Assembly (NCBI GenBank): GCA_041500225.1
Contig: JBGQLV010000002.1
Coordinates: 55,054-119,053 of the forward strand
Origin: 0-14-3-00-41-53 sp041500225
GTDB lineage: Bacteria; Nitrospirota; Thermodesulfovibrionia; Thermodesulfovibrionales; SM23-35
Length of the DNA: 64,000 nt
Reading direction: 5' to 3'
Notes under the pieces: model-generated
What the model saw: only the letters and a program-made list of their open reading frames with translations
Told to the model about the DNA's origin: nothing
The model's database searches: none
In this document: positions 1 through 7,679 of the stretch, one piece after another
How positions within the stretch are numbered: the first letter of the stretch is position 1
Layout: every line of letters starts with the position of its first letter
Program-made: the position numbers and the translations under genes

Positions 1-432
1 GGCGGCAGCATGCACAAGGCAGAAAGCATTTTATCTAATCTTTATTACGGCTTCAACAAAGATAATCTTTTCTTGAGAATAGACCCTGCGATTCCATTCA
101 TTGAGCTTCCCGATAATACTAAATTTTCTATTAATATAGTAAAACCTTCACAGATTAAAATTATAATTTCAGTTAAGCCCTTGTTAAATGCAGAACTTTT
201 CAGAAAGAGCGATGAAAACTGGGAAAAAATAAAAGATATCAGCGATTTTGCGGTTCAGGATATTTTTGAGATAGGTATCTCATTTACTGATTTAAATGCC
301 AGGGAAAAAGATGAGATAAACCTGTTCATCTCTATTATTAAAAATGGTGAGGAACTGGAACGGTGCCCATGGAGAGGGTACATCACACTTACTGTTCCCA
401 CGCCTGATTTTGAGGCAATGATGTGGTATTAA
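1..432 (+). CDS. C-terminal part of a glycoside hydrolase family 57 protein (partial at window edge)
   Basis: The reading frame is open to the first base of the window (the codons before the Met at 10 read Gly-Gly-Ser), so this is probably the end of a longer gene, not a 140-residue protein. The GGSMHKAE start and the following all-beta stretch (LYYGF, LFLRIDP) resemble the C-terminal domain of GH57 alpha-glucan-acting enzymes. The chain ends ...FEAMMWY. No catalytic residues lie in this part. A glucan enzyme fits the glgB gene 566 bp downstream. dtd follows after 18 bp, so the genes may be cotranscribed. Family call is by motif resemblance only. Confidence 0.6.
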   Translation, partial: GGSMHKAESILSNLYYGFNKDNLFLRIDPAIPFIELPDNTKFSINIVKPSQIKIIISVKPLLNAELFRKSDENWEKIKDISDFAVQDIFEIGISFTDLNAREKDEINLFISIIKNGEELERCPWRGYITLTVPTPDFEAMMWY

Positions 433-450
433 GTAGTAATCAGTTAATGT

Positions 451-894
451 ATGAAAGCATTAATACAGCGTGTTTCTGAGGCAAGAGTTGACATAGAAGG
501 AAATACTGTTGCTAAAATCGGCAACGGCATGCTTGTATTTTTAGGCATTGAAAAGAGCGATACAGAAAACGATATTAAATACATAGTTAAAAAAGTATCT
601 ACCCTGAGGATATTCGAAGATGCACAGGAGAAGATGAACTTCTCTGTTCAGGACATTAAAGGTGAGGTTCTTGTCGTATCTCAGTTTACCTTATCTGCTG
701 ATTGTAAAAAGGGTAATCGACCTTCATTCGACAGTGCAGAAGAACCGGTAAGGGCAAAAGATATGTATATGAAATTTATAGATAGACTAATAGAAAATAG
801 TCTCAAGGTAGCCACCGGAGATTTTGGTGCCAATATGCAGGTACATCTTATTAACGATGGGCCGGTGACAATAATGCTGGATTCTAAAAAATAA
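451..894 (+). CDS. dtd: D-aminoacyl-tRNA deacylase
   Basis: Hydrolyses D-amino acids (and misacylated glycine) from tRNA as a cytosolic homodimer, preventing their entry into protein. The 147-residue length is standard. Signatures visible are MKALIQRVSEARV at the N-terminus, the SQFTL motif near residue 77 with its nucleophilic Thr, and the NDGPVT motif near the C-terminus that carries the cross-subunit Gly-Pro pair. The start is supported because the family always begins M(K/R)xxxQRV. It lies between the GH57 fragment and glgB and has no functional link to them. No defects seen. Confidence 0.96.
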   Translation: MKALIQRVSEARVDIEGNTVAKIGNGMLVFLGIEKSDTENDIKYIVKKVSTLRIFEDAQEKMNFSVQDIKGEVLVVSQFTLSADCKKGNRPSFDSAEEPVRAKDMYMKFIDRLIENSLKVATGDFGANMQVHLINDGPVTIMLDSKK

Positions 895-930
895 ATAACT
901 CAAATAATGCAAAATGTGTCATGATTCCTT

Positions 931-968
931 GCAGCCGCAGGCCCGAAAGCTTTCGGGGTCGCGGCTAC
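931..968. repeat. Palindromic hairpin repeat between dtd and glgB
   Basis: A nested inverted repeat: outer arms GCAGCCGC / GCGGCTAC surround the perfect 16-bp palindrome CCCGAAAGCTTTCGGG at 942-957. The same palindrome recurs at 52126-52141. No T-run follows, so it is more likely an extragenic palindromic repeat than an intrinsic terminator, although it could stabilise the dtd transcript end. Confidence 0.6.
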
Positions 969-997
969 ACTTTTGTATATTTTGATTTAAGAACAAT

Positions 998-3211
998 ATG
1001 GCGAAAAACGATTTAAAAGAGCAAATAAAACTTATTATTAACGCAAACCACTGGGACCCGTTTCAGGTGCTCGGCATTCATATCATTAAGAAAGAAGACA
1101 AGAAAGCAGTTACGGTGCGTGCATTTCTTCCTGAGGCTAAAGAGGCATGGGTAGTGGATATAAATACAAAAGGATTGTATCAGATGGAGAAGATTCACAA
1201 GTCCGGCTTCTTCGAATCAATATCTGCTGAAAAGAAAGATGTGTTCCCTTACCGCATCAGGCTAAAGTCTTATGAAGGAATGATATCAGAGTTTTACGAT
1301 CCATATTCGTTTATGCCTGTATTAACAGATTTCGATCTTCATCTTTTCGGTGAAGGAAGTCATTACAAAAAATATGAGAAGCTTGGTGCCCATATAATGG
1401 AAATAAACGGCATAAAAGGTGTTCACTTTGCTGTGTGGGCACCGAATGCAAAACGTGTTAGTGTTATCGGCGATTTTAATAAATGGGACGGCAGAAGGCA
1501 TCCAATGAGGGTGCTCGGTTCATCAGGGATATGGGAGATTTTTATACCGGGCTTCAATGAAGGGGACCTTTATAAATTCGAGATAAAATCGAAGTTTAAT
1601 AATTATATTGCAGTAAAGTCAGACCCATATGCTTTCTATTTTGAATTAAGGCCAAAGAGCGCATCAATTGTTTATGACATGAACAAATATCAGTGGGATG
1701 ACAGTAAATGGATGGAGATGCGTCCCAAAAAGAACTTATTTGAATCCCCGATATCAATATACGAAGTGCATCTCGGCTCATGGATGAGGGTACCTGCGGA
1801 AAATAACAGGTGGCTCACTTACAGGGAGACCGCAGACAGACTGATTAGATATGTTAAAGAGATGGGGTATACCCATATCGAACTCATGCCTGTAACAGAG
1901 CACCCTCTTGATGCATCATGGGGTTACCAGACCATTGGTTATTTTGCTCCCACAAGCAGGTTTGGGAAACCAGAGGACTTTATGTATTTCGTAGATAAAT
2001 GTCATCAGGACAATATAGGAGTTATCCTTGACTGGGCCCCTGCCCATTTCCCAACAGATGGCCACGGACTTGGCTTTTTCGATGGCACATGCCTTTATGA
2101 ACATGAAGACCCGAGAAAGGGGTTCCATCCTGATTGGGGCACCAAGATATTCAATTACGGAAGAAATGAGGTAGGAAATTTTCTGCTGTCAAATGCACTT
2201 TTCTGGTTTGAGAAATACCATATTGACGGTCTGCGTGTAGATGCAGTGGCATCAATGATTTATCTCGATTATTCGAGAAATGAAGGTGAATGGATACCAA
2301 ATGTATTTGGCGGCAGGGAAAACCTTGAGGCTATCGATTTCCTTAAAAAATTTAATGAGATTGTCCATCAAAATCATCCCGGCATCCTTACCATTGCTGA
2401 GGAATCAACAGCATGGCCAAGCGTCTCAAGACCGACATACCTGGGCGGTCTTGGCTTCTGCATGAAATGGAATATGGGCTGGATGAACGATACCCTTGAA
2501 TACTTTTTAAAGGAACCTGTACACAGGAAGTATCATCAAAACAACCTGACTTTCAGCCTGCTCTATGCATTTACAGAAAACTTTATCCTTGTCCTTTCAC
2601 ACGATGAGGTTGTTCATGGAAAACGTTCAATGCTAAGCAAAATGCCGGGAGACATGTGGCAGAAATTTGCAAACCTCAGGCTTCTTTATGGCTTCATGTA
2701 TAGTCACCCGGGGAAAAAACTGATATTTATGGGTGGAGAATTCGGACAATGGGATGAGTGGTACCATGAGAAAAGCATCGATTGGCATCTCCTGAGGCTC
2801 ACCCCGCACAGGAGTCTTCAAAAGTTTGTCATGGTTCTAAACCACATTTATCAATCTGAACCAGCCCTTTATGAGGTAGATTTTAACTACCAGGGCTTTG
2901 AATGGATAGATTTTCGTGACACTGAAAATAGCATTATATCTTTCATAAGAAAGGCTAAAGACCCTGAAAATTTTCTTGTAATCGTCTGTAATTTCACGCC
3001 TGTTCCAAGGACAGGGTATCGTATTGGTGTTCCTGAGAATTGCTTTTACAAAGAGATACTGAACAGCGATTCACAAATTTACTGGGGCAGCAATCTGGGT
3101 AATGCCGGAGGTATAAATGCAGATAAAATTTCATGTCATGGTAAGTCATATTCAATAAACATCACTCTCCCGCCTTTATCAGTTTTGATATTTAAGCCAG
3201 TTAGAATTTAA
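998..3211 (+). CDS. glgB: 1,4-alpha-glucan branching enzyme
   Basis: Forms alpha-1,6 branches in glycogen by cutting and transferring alpha-1,4 glucan chains. The 737-residue length matches two-N-domain GlgB. Order: an N-terminal beta domain (about 15-110), a CBM48 domain (about 130-215, FAVWAPNAKRVSVIGDFN), the GH13 barrel (about 250-620) and a C-terminal beta domain. GH13 motifs are visible: the nucleophile D415 in LRVDAV, the acid/base Glu in AEEST (about 468) and LSHDEVVHGK with the third acidic residue. A GH57 enzyme lies upstream, so a glycogen locus is likely. The next gene starts 6 bp after its stop. Confidence 0.97.
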   Translation: MAKNDLKEQIKLIINANHWDPFQVLGIHIIKKEDKKAVTVRAFLPEAKEAWVVDINTKGLYQMEKIHKSGFFESISAEKKDVFPYRIRLKSYEGMISEFYDPYSFMPVLTDFDLHLFGEGSHYKKYEKLGAHIMEINGIKGVHFAVWAPNAKRVSVIGDFNKWDGRRHPMRVLGSSGIWEIFIPGFNEGDLYKFEIKSKFNNYIAVKSDPYAFYFELRPKSASIVYDMNKYQWDDSKWMEMRPKKNLFESPISIYEVHLGSWMRVPAENNRWLTYRETADRLIRYVKEMGYTHIELMPVTEHPLDASWGYQTIGYFAPTSRFGKPEDFMYFVDKCHQDNIGVILDWAPAHFPTDGHGLGFFDGTCLYEHEDPRKGFHPDWGTKIFNYGRNEVGNFLLSNALFWFEKYHIDGLRVDAVASMIYLDYSRNEGEWIPNVFGGRENLEAIDFLKKFNEIVHQNHPGILTIAEESTAWPSVSRPTYLGGLGFCMKWNMGWMNDTLEYFLKEPVHRKYHQNNLTFSLLYAFTENFILVLSHDEVVHGKRSMLSKMPGDMWQKFANLRLLYGFMYSHPGKKLIFMGGEFGQWDEWYHEKSIDWHLLRLTPHRSLQKFVMVLNHIYQSEPALYEVDFNYQGFEWIDFRDTENSIISFIRKAKDPENFLVIVCNFTPVPRTGYRIGVPENCFYKEILNSDSQIYWGSNLGNAGGINADKISCHGKSYSINITLPPLSVLIFKPVRI

Positions 3212-3217
3212 AGAAAC

Positions 3218-4336
3218 ATGAATCCTTTAGAACAAAAAATAATCGGGAAAATCAAAAAAAATGGTCCGATCACCTTTGAAACCTTTATGGATATTGTACT
3301 CTATGAGCCGGGTCTTGGCTATTATGCATCAGACAAGACAGAGATAGGAAGGGCAGGAGATTTTTATACAAGCCAGCATCTTCATCCTGCATTCGGTGCA
3401 ATGATAGGAAAACAGATAGAGGAGATGTGGGAAATAATAGAAAAGCCCGCTGACTTTTATGCTGTTGAGCCTGGTGCAGGAGCAGGTCTTATGTGCAAAG
3501 ATGTCCTGGATTATTTGCACAGCAGAGAGGTCTTCAGCTCATTGAAATATGTAATGATAGAACCCAGTCCTTTCATGCAGTATAAACAGAAGAAATTGCT
3601 TGAAGGCTATTTAGATAAGTTAAAATGGGTCCCTTCATTAAAAGAACTCAGTAATATAAAGGGCTGTGTCCTTTCTAATGAACTTCTCGATGCATTTCCT
3701 GTTCACCTTATAGAAATGGAAGATGAATTGAAAGAGATTTATGTTACGGCTGATAATGATGATATTAAAGAAATAAAAGGAGCTCTCAGTACAGATGCGA
3801 TATCTTATTGTCTCAAAGAATTTTCTATAGAACTTCCCAGGGGATACAGAACAGAGATTAACCTCAGGATAAAAGACTGGCTCAAGACCGTTAATGAAGT
3901 ATTGTCAGAAGGATTTATTTTGACAATAGACTATGGTCATCCTGCGTGGGACTATTATAGCGAGGATAGAAACAGGGGTACATTACTCTGCTATTACAAA
4001 CATCAGGTATTTGAAGACCCATATAAGAATATTGGCGAACAGGATATTACAGCACATGTTAATTTCTCATCAGTAAAGAAATGGGGAAAAGAATTTGGAT
4101 TTGAGACACTTGGATTCTGCCGGCAGGGCACTTTTTTTATCGCCCTCGGGATTGACAGGATAATTAAAGAACTTTATGAGAATTCCCCAAATTATCTTTT
4201 TGAGATTGCAAACATAAAGAGGCTAATTTTTCCGGGGACAATCGGGGAAACGCATAAGGTAATGATACAGTATAAGGGTAAGGCCAAACCTTCACTGAGA
4301 GGATTTTCCATAAAGAATCAGAAGGATAGGCTTTGA
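3218..4336 (+). CDS. MidA-family SAM-dependent methyltransferase (NDUFAF7-like)
   Basis: The family is a class I methyltransferase; its mitochondrial member NDUFAF7/MidA methylates an arginine of complex I subunit NDUFS2, while bacterial substrates are largely unknown. The 372-residue protein shows the family pattern: LYEPGLGYY near residue 30, GDFYTSQHLHPAFG near 47-60, the SAM-binding loop AVEPGAGAG near 85, and SNELLDAFPV near 145. It begins 6 bp after glgB and is probably cotranscribed, without an obvious link to glycogen. Start chosen because it sits immediately at the glgB end and the MNPLEQKIIGKIKKNGPITF start is typical. Confidence 0.88.
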   Translation: MNPLEQKIIGKIKKNGPITFETFMDIVLYEPGLGYYASDKTEIGRAGDFYTSQHLHPAFGAMIGKQIEEMWEIIEKPADFYAVEPGAGAGLMCKDVLDYLHSREVFSSLKYVMIEPSPFMQYKQKKLLEGYLDKLKWVPSLKELSNIKGCVLSNELLDAFPVHLIEMEDELKEIYVTADNDDIKEIKGALSTDAISYCLKEFSIELPRGYRTEINLRIKDWLKTVNEVLSEGFILTIDYGHPAWDYYSEDRNRGTLLCYYKHQVFEDPYKNIGEQDITAHVNFSSVKKWGKEFGFETLGFCRQGTFFIALGIDRIIKELYENSPNYLFEIANIKRLIFPGTIGETHKVMIQYKGKAKPSLRGFSIKNQKDRL

Positions 4337-4465
4337 TTGAGTTACAAGTCAACGGCCTGACACTTTTCTGCTACTCCAGGATTATTATAAGGCGGATAAG
4401 CTAAAATAACATATGAAGAACACCTAAGAGGTGAAATCAATACTCCAAAAGAGGTAAAGCCTGTC

Positions 4466-5407
4466 ATGGACGAATCCAAATTTGAACAATGTAAAATCGA
4501 AATGGAAAAAACAAAAAAGTTCCGTGAAGAAATACCGGGCATTGTTGAAAATCTTGTGCTCTCGTGTAACACTGAGGATTGTTTCGATCATGTAGATCTG
4601 GAACCCCTGCCCTCCAAAGAAGCAGTCATAGATATTATTTATATGGCATGCCGCATTCTCTACCCGGGTTACTTTACCCGCACACGTATCGACAAAGTGA
4701 ACCTGATTTATTACTTTGGACAGGAAGTTACAGCGTTTTTTGAAGCGCTGTCCGAACAGATAACCCTCGCAATACGACATGAATGCCGTCGTCATAATAT
4801 GGCCTGTGTAAACTGCGAAGAACGGGGTCAGGAAATCGCAATTAATTTTACGAATGAGTTTCCGCGTTTGAGGACTCTTCTCGCTAAGGATATTCGTGCC
4901 GCCTATGAAGGTGACCCGGCAGCGAAGAGTTATGACGAGATCATATTCAGTTATCCCGGCCTTTTTGCCATTACCGTTTACCGGATAGCACATCAGCTTC
5001 ACGAACAAGGCGTATCATTAATTCCCCGGATCATGTCAGAATATGCACACAGCTTGACCGGGATTGATATCCATCCCGGTGCTCATATCGGGAAGAGTTT
5101 TTTCATCGATCATGGAACCGGTGTGGTTATAGGTGAGACGACGCAGATTGGTAAACGCGTGAGGATCTATCAGGGAGTTACGCTTGGAGCCCTGTCTCTT
5201 CCAAAAGATGCAGTGGAACAGCTCAGAAACGAAAAGCGCCATCCGACAATTGAAGATGACGTGGTAATCTATTCAGGGGTTACCATACTCGGTGGGGAAA
5301 CCATTATAGGTGCCCGTTCAGTAATCGGAGGAAACGTATGGATTACAACTTCAGTACCGCCTGATACAAAAGTGTTCATGAAAAAACCTGAACTGGTTTT
5401 TAAATAA
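4466..5407 (+). CDS. cysE: Serine O-acetyltransferase
   Basis: Acetylates L-serine with acetyl-CoA to O-acetylserine, the first step of cysteine synthesis. The protein (313 residues) is the longer EpsC-like form: a helical N-terminal half (about 1-185) and a C-terminal left-handed beta-helix of hexapeptide repeats (IHPGAHIGKSFFIDHGTGVVIGETTQIG, about 200-290). The catalytic His-Asp pair sits in IDIHPGA and FFIDHGTG. It is separated by only 6 bp from cysK, so the two form a cysteine operon and their products probably make the cysteine synthase complex. A weak GAGGT lies upstream of the chosen ATG. Confidence 0.95.
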   Translation: MDESKFEQCKIEMEKTKKFREEIPGIVENLVLSCNTEDCFDHVDLEPLPSKEAVIDIIYMACRILYPGYFTRTRIDKVNLIYYFGQEVTAFFEALSEQITLAIRHECRRHNMACVNCEERGQEIAINFTNEFPRLRTLLAKDIRAAYEGDPAAKSYDEIIFSYPGLFAITVYRIAHQLHEQGVSLIPRIMSEYAHSLTGIDIHPGAHIGKSFFIDHGTGVVIGETTQIGKRVRIYQGVTLGALSLPKDAVEQLRNEKRHPTIEDDVVIYSGVTILGGETIIGARSVIGGNVWITTSVPPDTKVFMKKPELVFK

Positions 5408-5413
5408 AACATT

Positions 5414-6346
5414 ATGTCACAGATTTACCATGATATTACCCAAACAATAGGTGCTACGCCTTTAGTAAGGCTGAACTGGATTACAGAAGGGCTTCATGCG
5501 ACAATCCTGGCTAAACTTGAATTCAAGAATCCTTTGGGAAGCGTGAAAGACCGTATCGGTCTTGCCATGATAAAGGCAGCAGAAGAGCAGGGCCTTATTA
5601 AAAACGATACGCTTATCGTAGAACCAACGAGCGGGAATACAGGGATTGCCCTTGCTTTTGTGTGTGCGACCAGAAAATACCGCCTGATTTTGACCATGCC
5701 CGAGACAATGAGTATCGAAAGGAGAAAACTCCTCAAGCACCTTGGCGCAGAGATAGTTCTTACACCGGGAAGTGAAGGTATGAAAGGGGCTATCAATAAG
5801 GCCGGGGAAATACTATCTCAGAACCCGCATGCCTTTATGCCCGATCAATTCAGCAATCCGGCAAATCCCGAAATTCACCGCAGGACAACTGCAGAAGAGA
5901 TCTGGCGGGACACCGATGGAGGTGTTGATATCTTCATTTCCGGGGTAGGAACAGGCGGCACTATCACAGGAGTTGCAGAAGCAATAAAAGAGCGGACCCC
6001 ATCCTTTAAGGCAGTTGCGGTTGAACCTGCTGACTCACCTGTACTGTCCGGTGGTAAACCTGGACCTCATAAGATTCAGGGTATCGGAGCAGGCTTCATT
6101 CCTAAAGTGCTGAATACCAAAATCATTGATGAGATTATCACGGTAACGAACGATCAGGCCTTTGAAACAGCCAGGGCTGTAGCTAAAATTGAAGGAATCT
6201 TGTGCGGCATTTCTTCCGGTGCAGCTGTTTGGGCTGCTCTTCAAATAGCCATGCGTCCTGAAAACAAAGGGAAGCAGATCGTGGTTATATTGCCGAGTAC
6301 CGGCGAGCGCTATTTGAGTACAGATTTGTTCAAAGATTCATTATAG
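5414..6346 (+). CDS. cysK: Cysteine synthase A (O-acetylserine sulfhydrylase)
   Basis: PLP enzyme replacing the acetyl group of O-acetylserine with sulfide to give cysteine. At 310 residues it is full length. The PLP lysine is in NPLGSVKDRIG (about residue 44), the asparagine loop TSGNTGIALA near 72, the phosphate-binding GVGTGGTITG near 178, and the IQGIGAGF segment follows. It is directly downstream of cysE (6 bp gap), giving a two-step cysteine pathway. No regulatory element such as a SAM riboswitch was recognised ahead of the pair. Confidence 0.96.
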   Translation: MSQIYHDITQTIGATPLVRLNWITEGLHATILAKLEFKNPLGSVKDRIGLAMIKAAEEQGLIKNDTLIVEPTSGNTGIALAFVCATRKYRLILTMPETMSIERRKLLKHLGAEIVLTPGSEGMKGAINKAGEILSQNPHAFMPDQFSNPANPEIHRRTTAEEIWRDTDGGVDIFISGVGTGGTITGVAEAIKERTPSFKAVAVEPADSPVLSGGKPGPHKIQGIGAGFIPKVLNTKIIDEIITVTNDQAFETARAVAKIEGILCGISSGAAVWAALQIAMRPENKGKQIVVILPSTGERYLSTDLFKDSL

Positions 6347-6394
6347 ATTCATACTGCCTAATAGAAATACCTCAACGTTAACCCACCGTTCAAA

Positions 6395-6631
6395 TCAAGG
6401 CCTAACACTATTCTCCTGATTTCCTTTAATAATAATTTTATGCCCCTCAAATTCAACAAGTTGCCCTTTGCGTACTTTATAGCGCTTACGTAATTCCACA
6501 TTACCATTAACCCTGACACGACCGTCAGCGATCACAGTTTTTGCTATACCTCCGCTATCGCATAGCCCCATGACTTTCAAAGGGTTATTTAATTCGATAA
6601 ATTCATTGTTTCCCAAATTAAACTCTTTCAT
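6395..6631 (-). CDS. Small S4-domain RNA-binding protein (YbcJ-like)
   Basis: A 78-residue protein made almost entirely of one S4 fold: FIELNNPLKVMGLCDSGG, then VIADGRVRVNGNVELRKRYKVRKGQLVEF, which matches the S4 consensus in which a basic helix-loop and a short beta element grip structured RNA. Stand-alone S4 proteins of this size (YbcJ/YaaA type) are presumed ribosome- or RNA-associated; the exact RNA is unknown. It faces cysK convergently (48 bp apart). A TATAAT-like -10 on this strand lies at 6709-6714 inside a palindrome. Confidence 0.85.
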   Translation of the reverse strand: MKEFNLGNNEFIELNNPLKVMGLCDSGGIAKTVIADGRVRVNGNVELRKRYKVRKGQLVEFEGHKIIIKGNQENSVRP

Positions 6632-7065
6632 CGATTATCCCTGCAATATTATTCGGCACACCTCTCGTTACTTTTTTAAACTAACGATTACCACTTGTGC
6701 CTGGCACAATTATATCATGGTTGATAGATGCGGAAGAAAGTGAGTGAAAAAGTGTTTGCTCGCCGTCGAGGTACCATTTTACTTGTTTCACCTGCTAATA
6801 GAGAGTTACGGCACATGACGAAATATGATAATTTTCATTTGAACTATTGTGTTTCCATGAGCACTAAGTAGCATTGTAAGGAAGTAACTAAATATTGTGA
6901 CCTGAACCTACAGCAGCCAACTATTTGCAATAAACAAGTCTGACCCCCTTCCTCCCCTGACCCCCTTCCTCCCCTTCTCAAATATTTTACTGTTAGCAAT
7001 TTTACATTTGTATTTTCCCTTGACAAAGGGGGATATCGCGTGAATAATCTATCTTGTGTGAACGT
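6632..7065. other. Gene-free stretch at the left border of the CRISPR-Cas island
   Basis: No convincing coding sequence. It holds a perfect 15-bp palindrome TTGTGCCTGGCACAA at 6695-6709, a motif type common in REP-like repeats, which overlaps the likely -10 of the S4 gene. It also holds the inverted 23-bp repeat at 6925-6947 and a C-rich direct repeat of CCCCCTTCCTCCCCT type at 6944-6976. This is probably degraded DNA left by insertions. Confidence 0.5.
6925..6947 (-). repeat. Left copy of the 23-bp repeat flanking the CRISPR-Cas island
   Basis: On the - strand the sequence reads GGGGTCAGACTTG followed by TTTATTGCAA. Two copies in + orientation lie just past the array at 18572-18594 (1 mismatch) and 18677-18699 (1 mismatch, first base). 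The copies therefore stand in inverted orientation on the two sides of the cas genes and array. GGGGTCAGAC-type motifs are often seen as REP-like extragenic repeats; the mobilising agent is not visible here. Confidence 0.75.
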
Positions 7066-7215
7066 ATGAAAACACATCCTGTCACATTAGGTGTTTTTCA
7101 ATTTACCATAAACCCCCTCGAACCTCTTATTCTACCCCCATATAAAGGCGCTACCCTGCGAGGCGGGTTCGGATATGCCTTTAATTGTGTTGTCTGTGCG
7201 ATCAAGGACAAATAA
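7066..7215 (+). pseudogene. cas6: Truncated cas6 (N-terminal remnant)
   Basis: The frame starting ATG at 7066 encodes 49 residues and then stops at 7213. It contains FTINPLEPLILPPYKGATLR followed by GGFGYAFNCVVC, which matches the start of Cas6 endoribonucleases (LPxYKGsxLRGGFGxAF). Full Cas6 proteins are about 230-280 residues, so most of the gene is gone. Downstream bases 7216-7430 contain no recognisable remainder. Type I-C systems use Cas5c instead of Cas6, so this piece points to an earlier, different system (I-A/I-B/III type) at the locus. Confidence 0.75.
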
Positions 7216-7436
7216 TATCCCCTACTAATTTTGGTAGGTTATTTTACAGATACCGGCAGGATAGACTTTGGCAACTTGTGAAATCCGTGTACATATCTCA
7301 CTTAAACCTAAAAATCGTCACCCCGGGGATTTTTAAAAGTATTTCAGAGAATACGTCGAATAATTCCTGTTGAGAGATACAGAGATTTGGTCAGATTGGT
7401 TGCTAAGGGAGCAGCCTAAGATTTAAAGGGGATGAA

Positions 7437-7670
7437 TTGCAAAAGTTTTATGCCCATAGCATTGACGGAAGGCCGGTTGATGACTGGCACCGGCTTGTCG
7501 AAGACTCGTAGAGAGGAGCACGAGGGGACTGTCCCAGATTTACGGACGGAGCGAAGCGGAGTCGTAGAATCGGGACTGTCCCCGGCCAAGAGGGACGTGG
7601 CAAATTTCGCGGTAGAATTCGGTTGCGGGGAGTGGGGACGAATAGCGGGGCTGTGGCATGATTTGGGGAA
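7437..7670 (+). pseudogene. Broken cas3 HD-domain remnant
   Basis: A first piece, in the frame of a TTG at 7437 preceded by AAAGGGG, reads FYAHSIDGRPVDDWHRLVED and stops at 7509-7511. A second piece in another frame reads RDVANFAVEFGCGEWGRIAG then LWHDLGK up to about 7665. Together they match the first 60 residues of a Cas3 HD domain, ending with the WHDLGK motif. They are separated by a 60-bp repeat insertion at 7524-7583 and a frame change. The intact cas3 starts right after with a related but different HD start, so this is a leftover of a second cas3, not the real N-terminus. Confidence 0.8.
7524..7583. repeat. 60-bp repeat insertion with GGGGACTGTCCC ends
   Basis: Bounded by GGGGACTGTCCC (7524-7535) and GGGACTGTCCCC (7572-7583), which pair as near-perfect inverted ends, with the internal GGAGCGAAGCGGAGTCG. 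It splits the cas3 HD remnant and accounts for its in-frame stop and frame shift. GGGACTGTCCC motifs are typical of REP-like palindromes moved by REP-associated Y1 transposases; no such transposase is in the window. Confidence 0.6.
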
Positions 7671-7679
7671 GGGAGATAA

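Noticed and set aside
6844..7077. 77-residue - strand ORF
   Set aside because: It runs through the 23-bp repeat and C-rich tandem sequence, has no family resemblance, and is antisense to the cas6 start.
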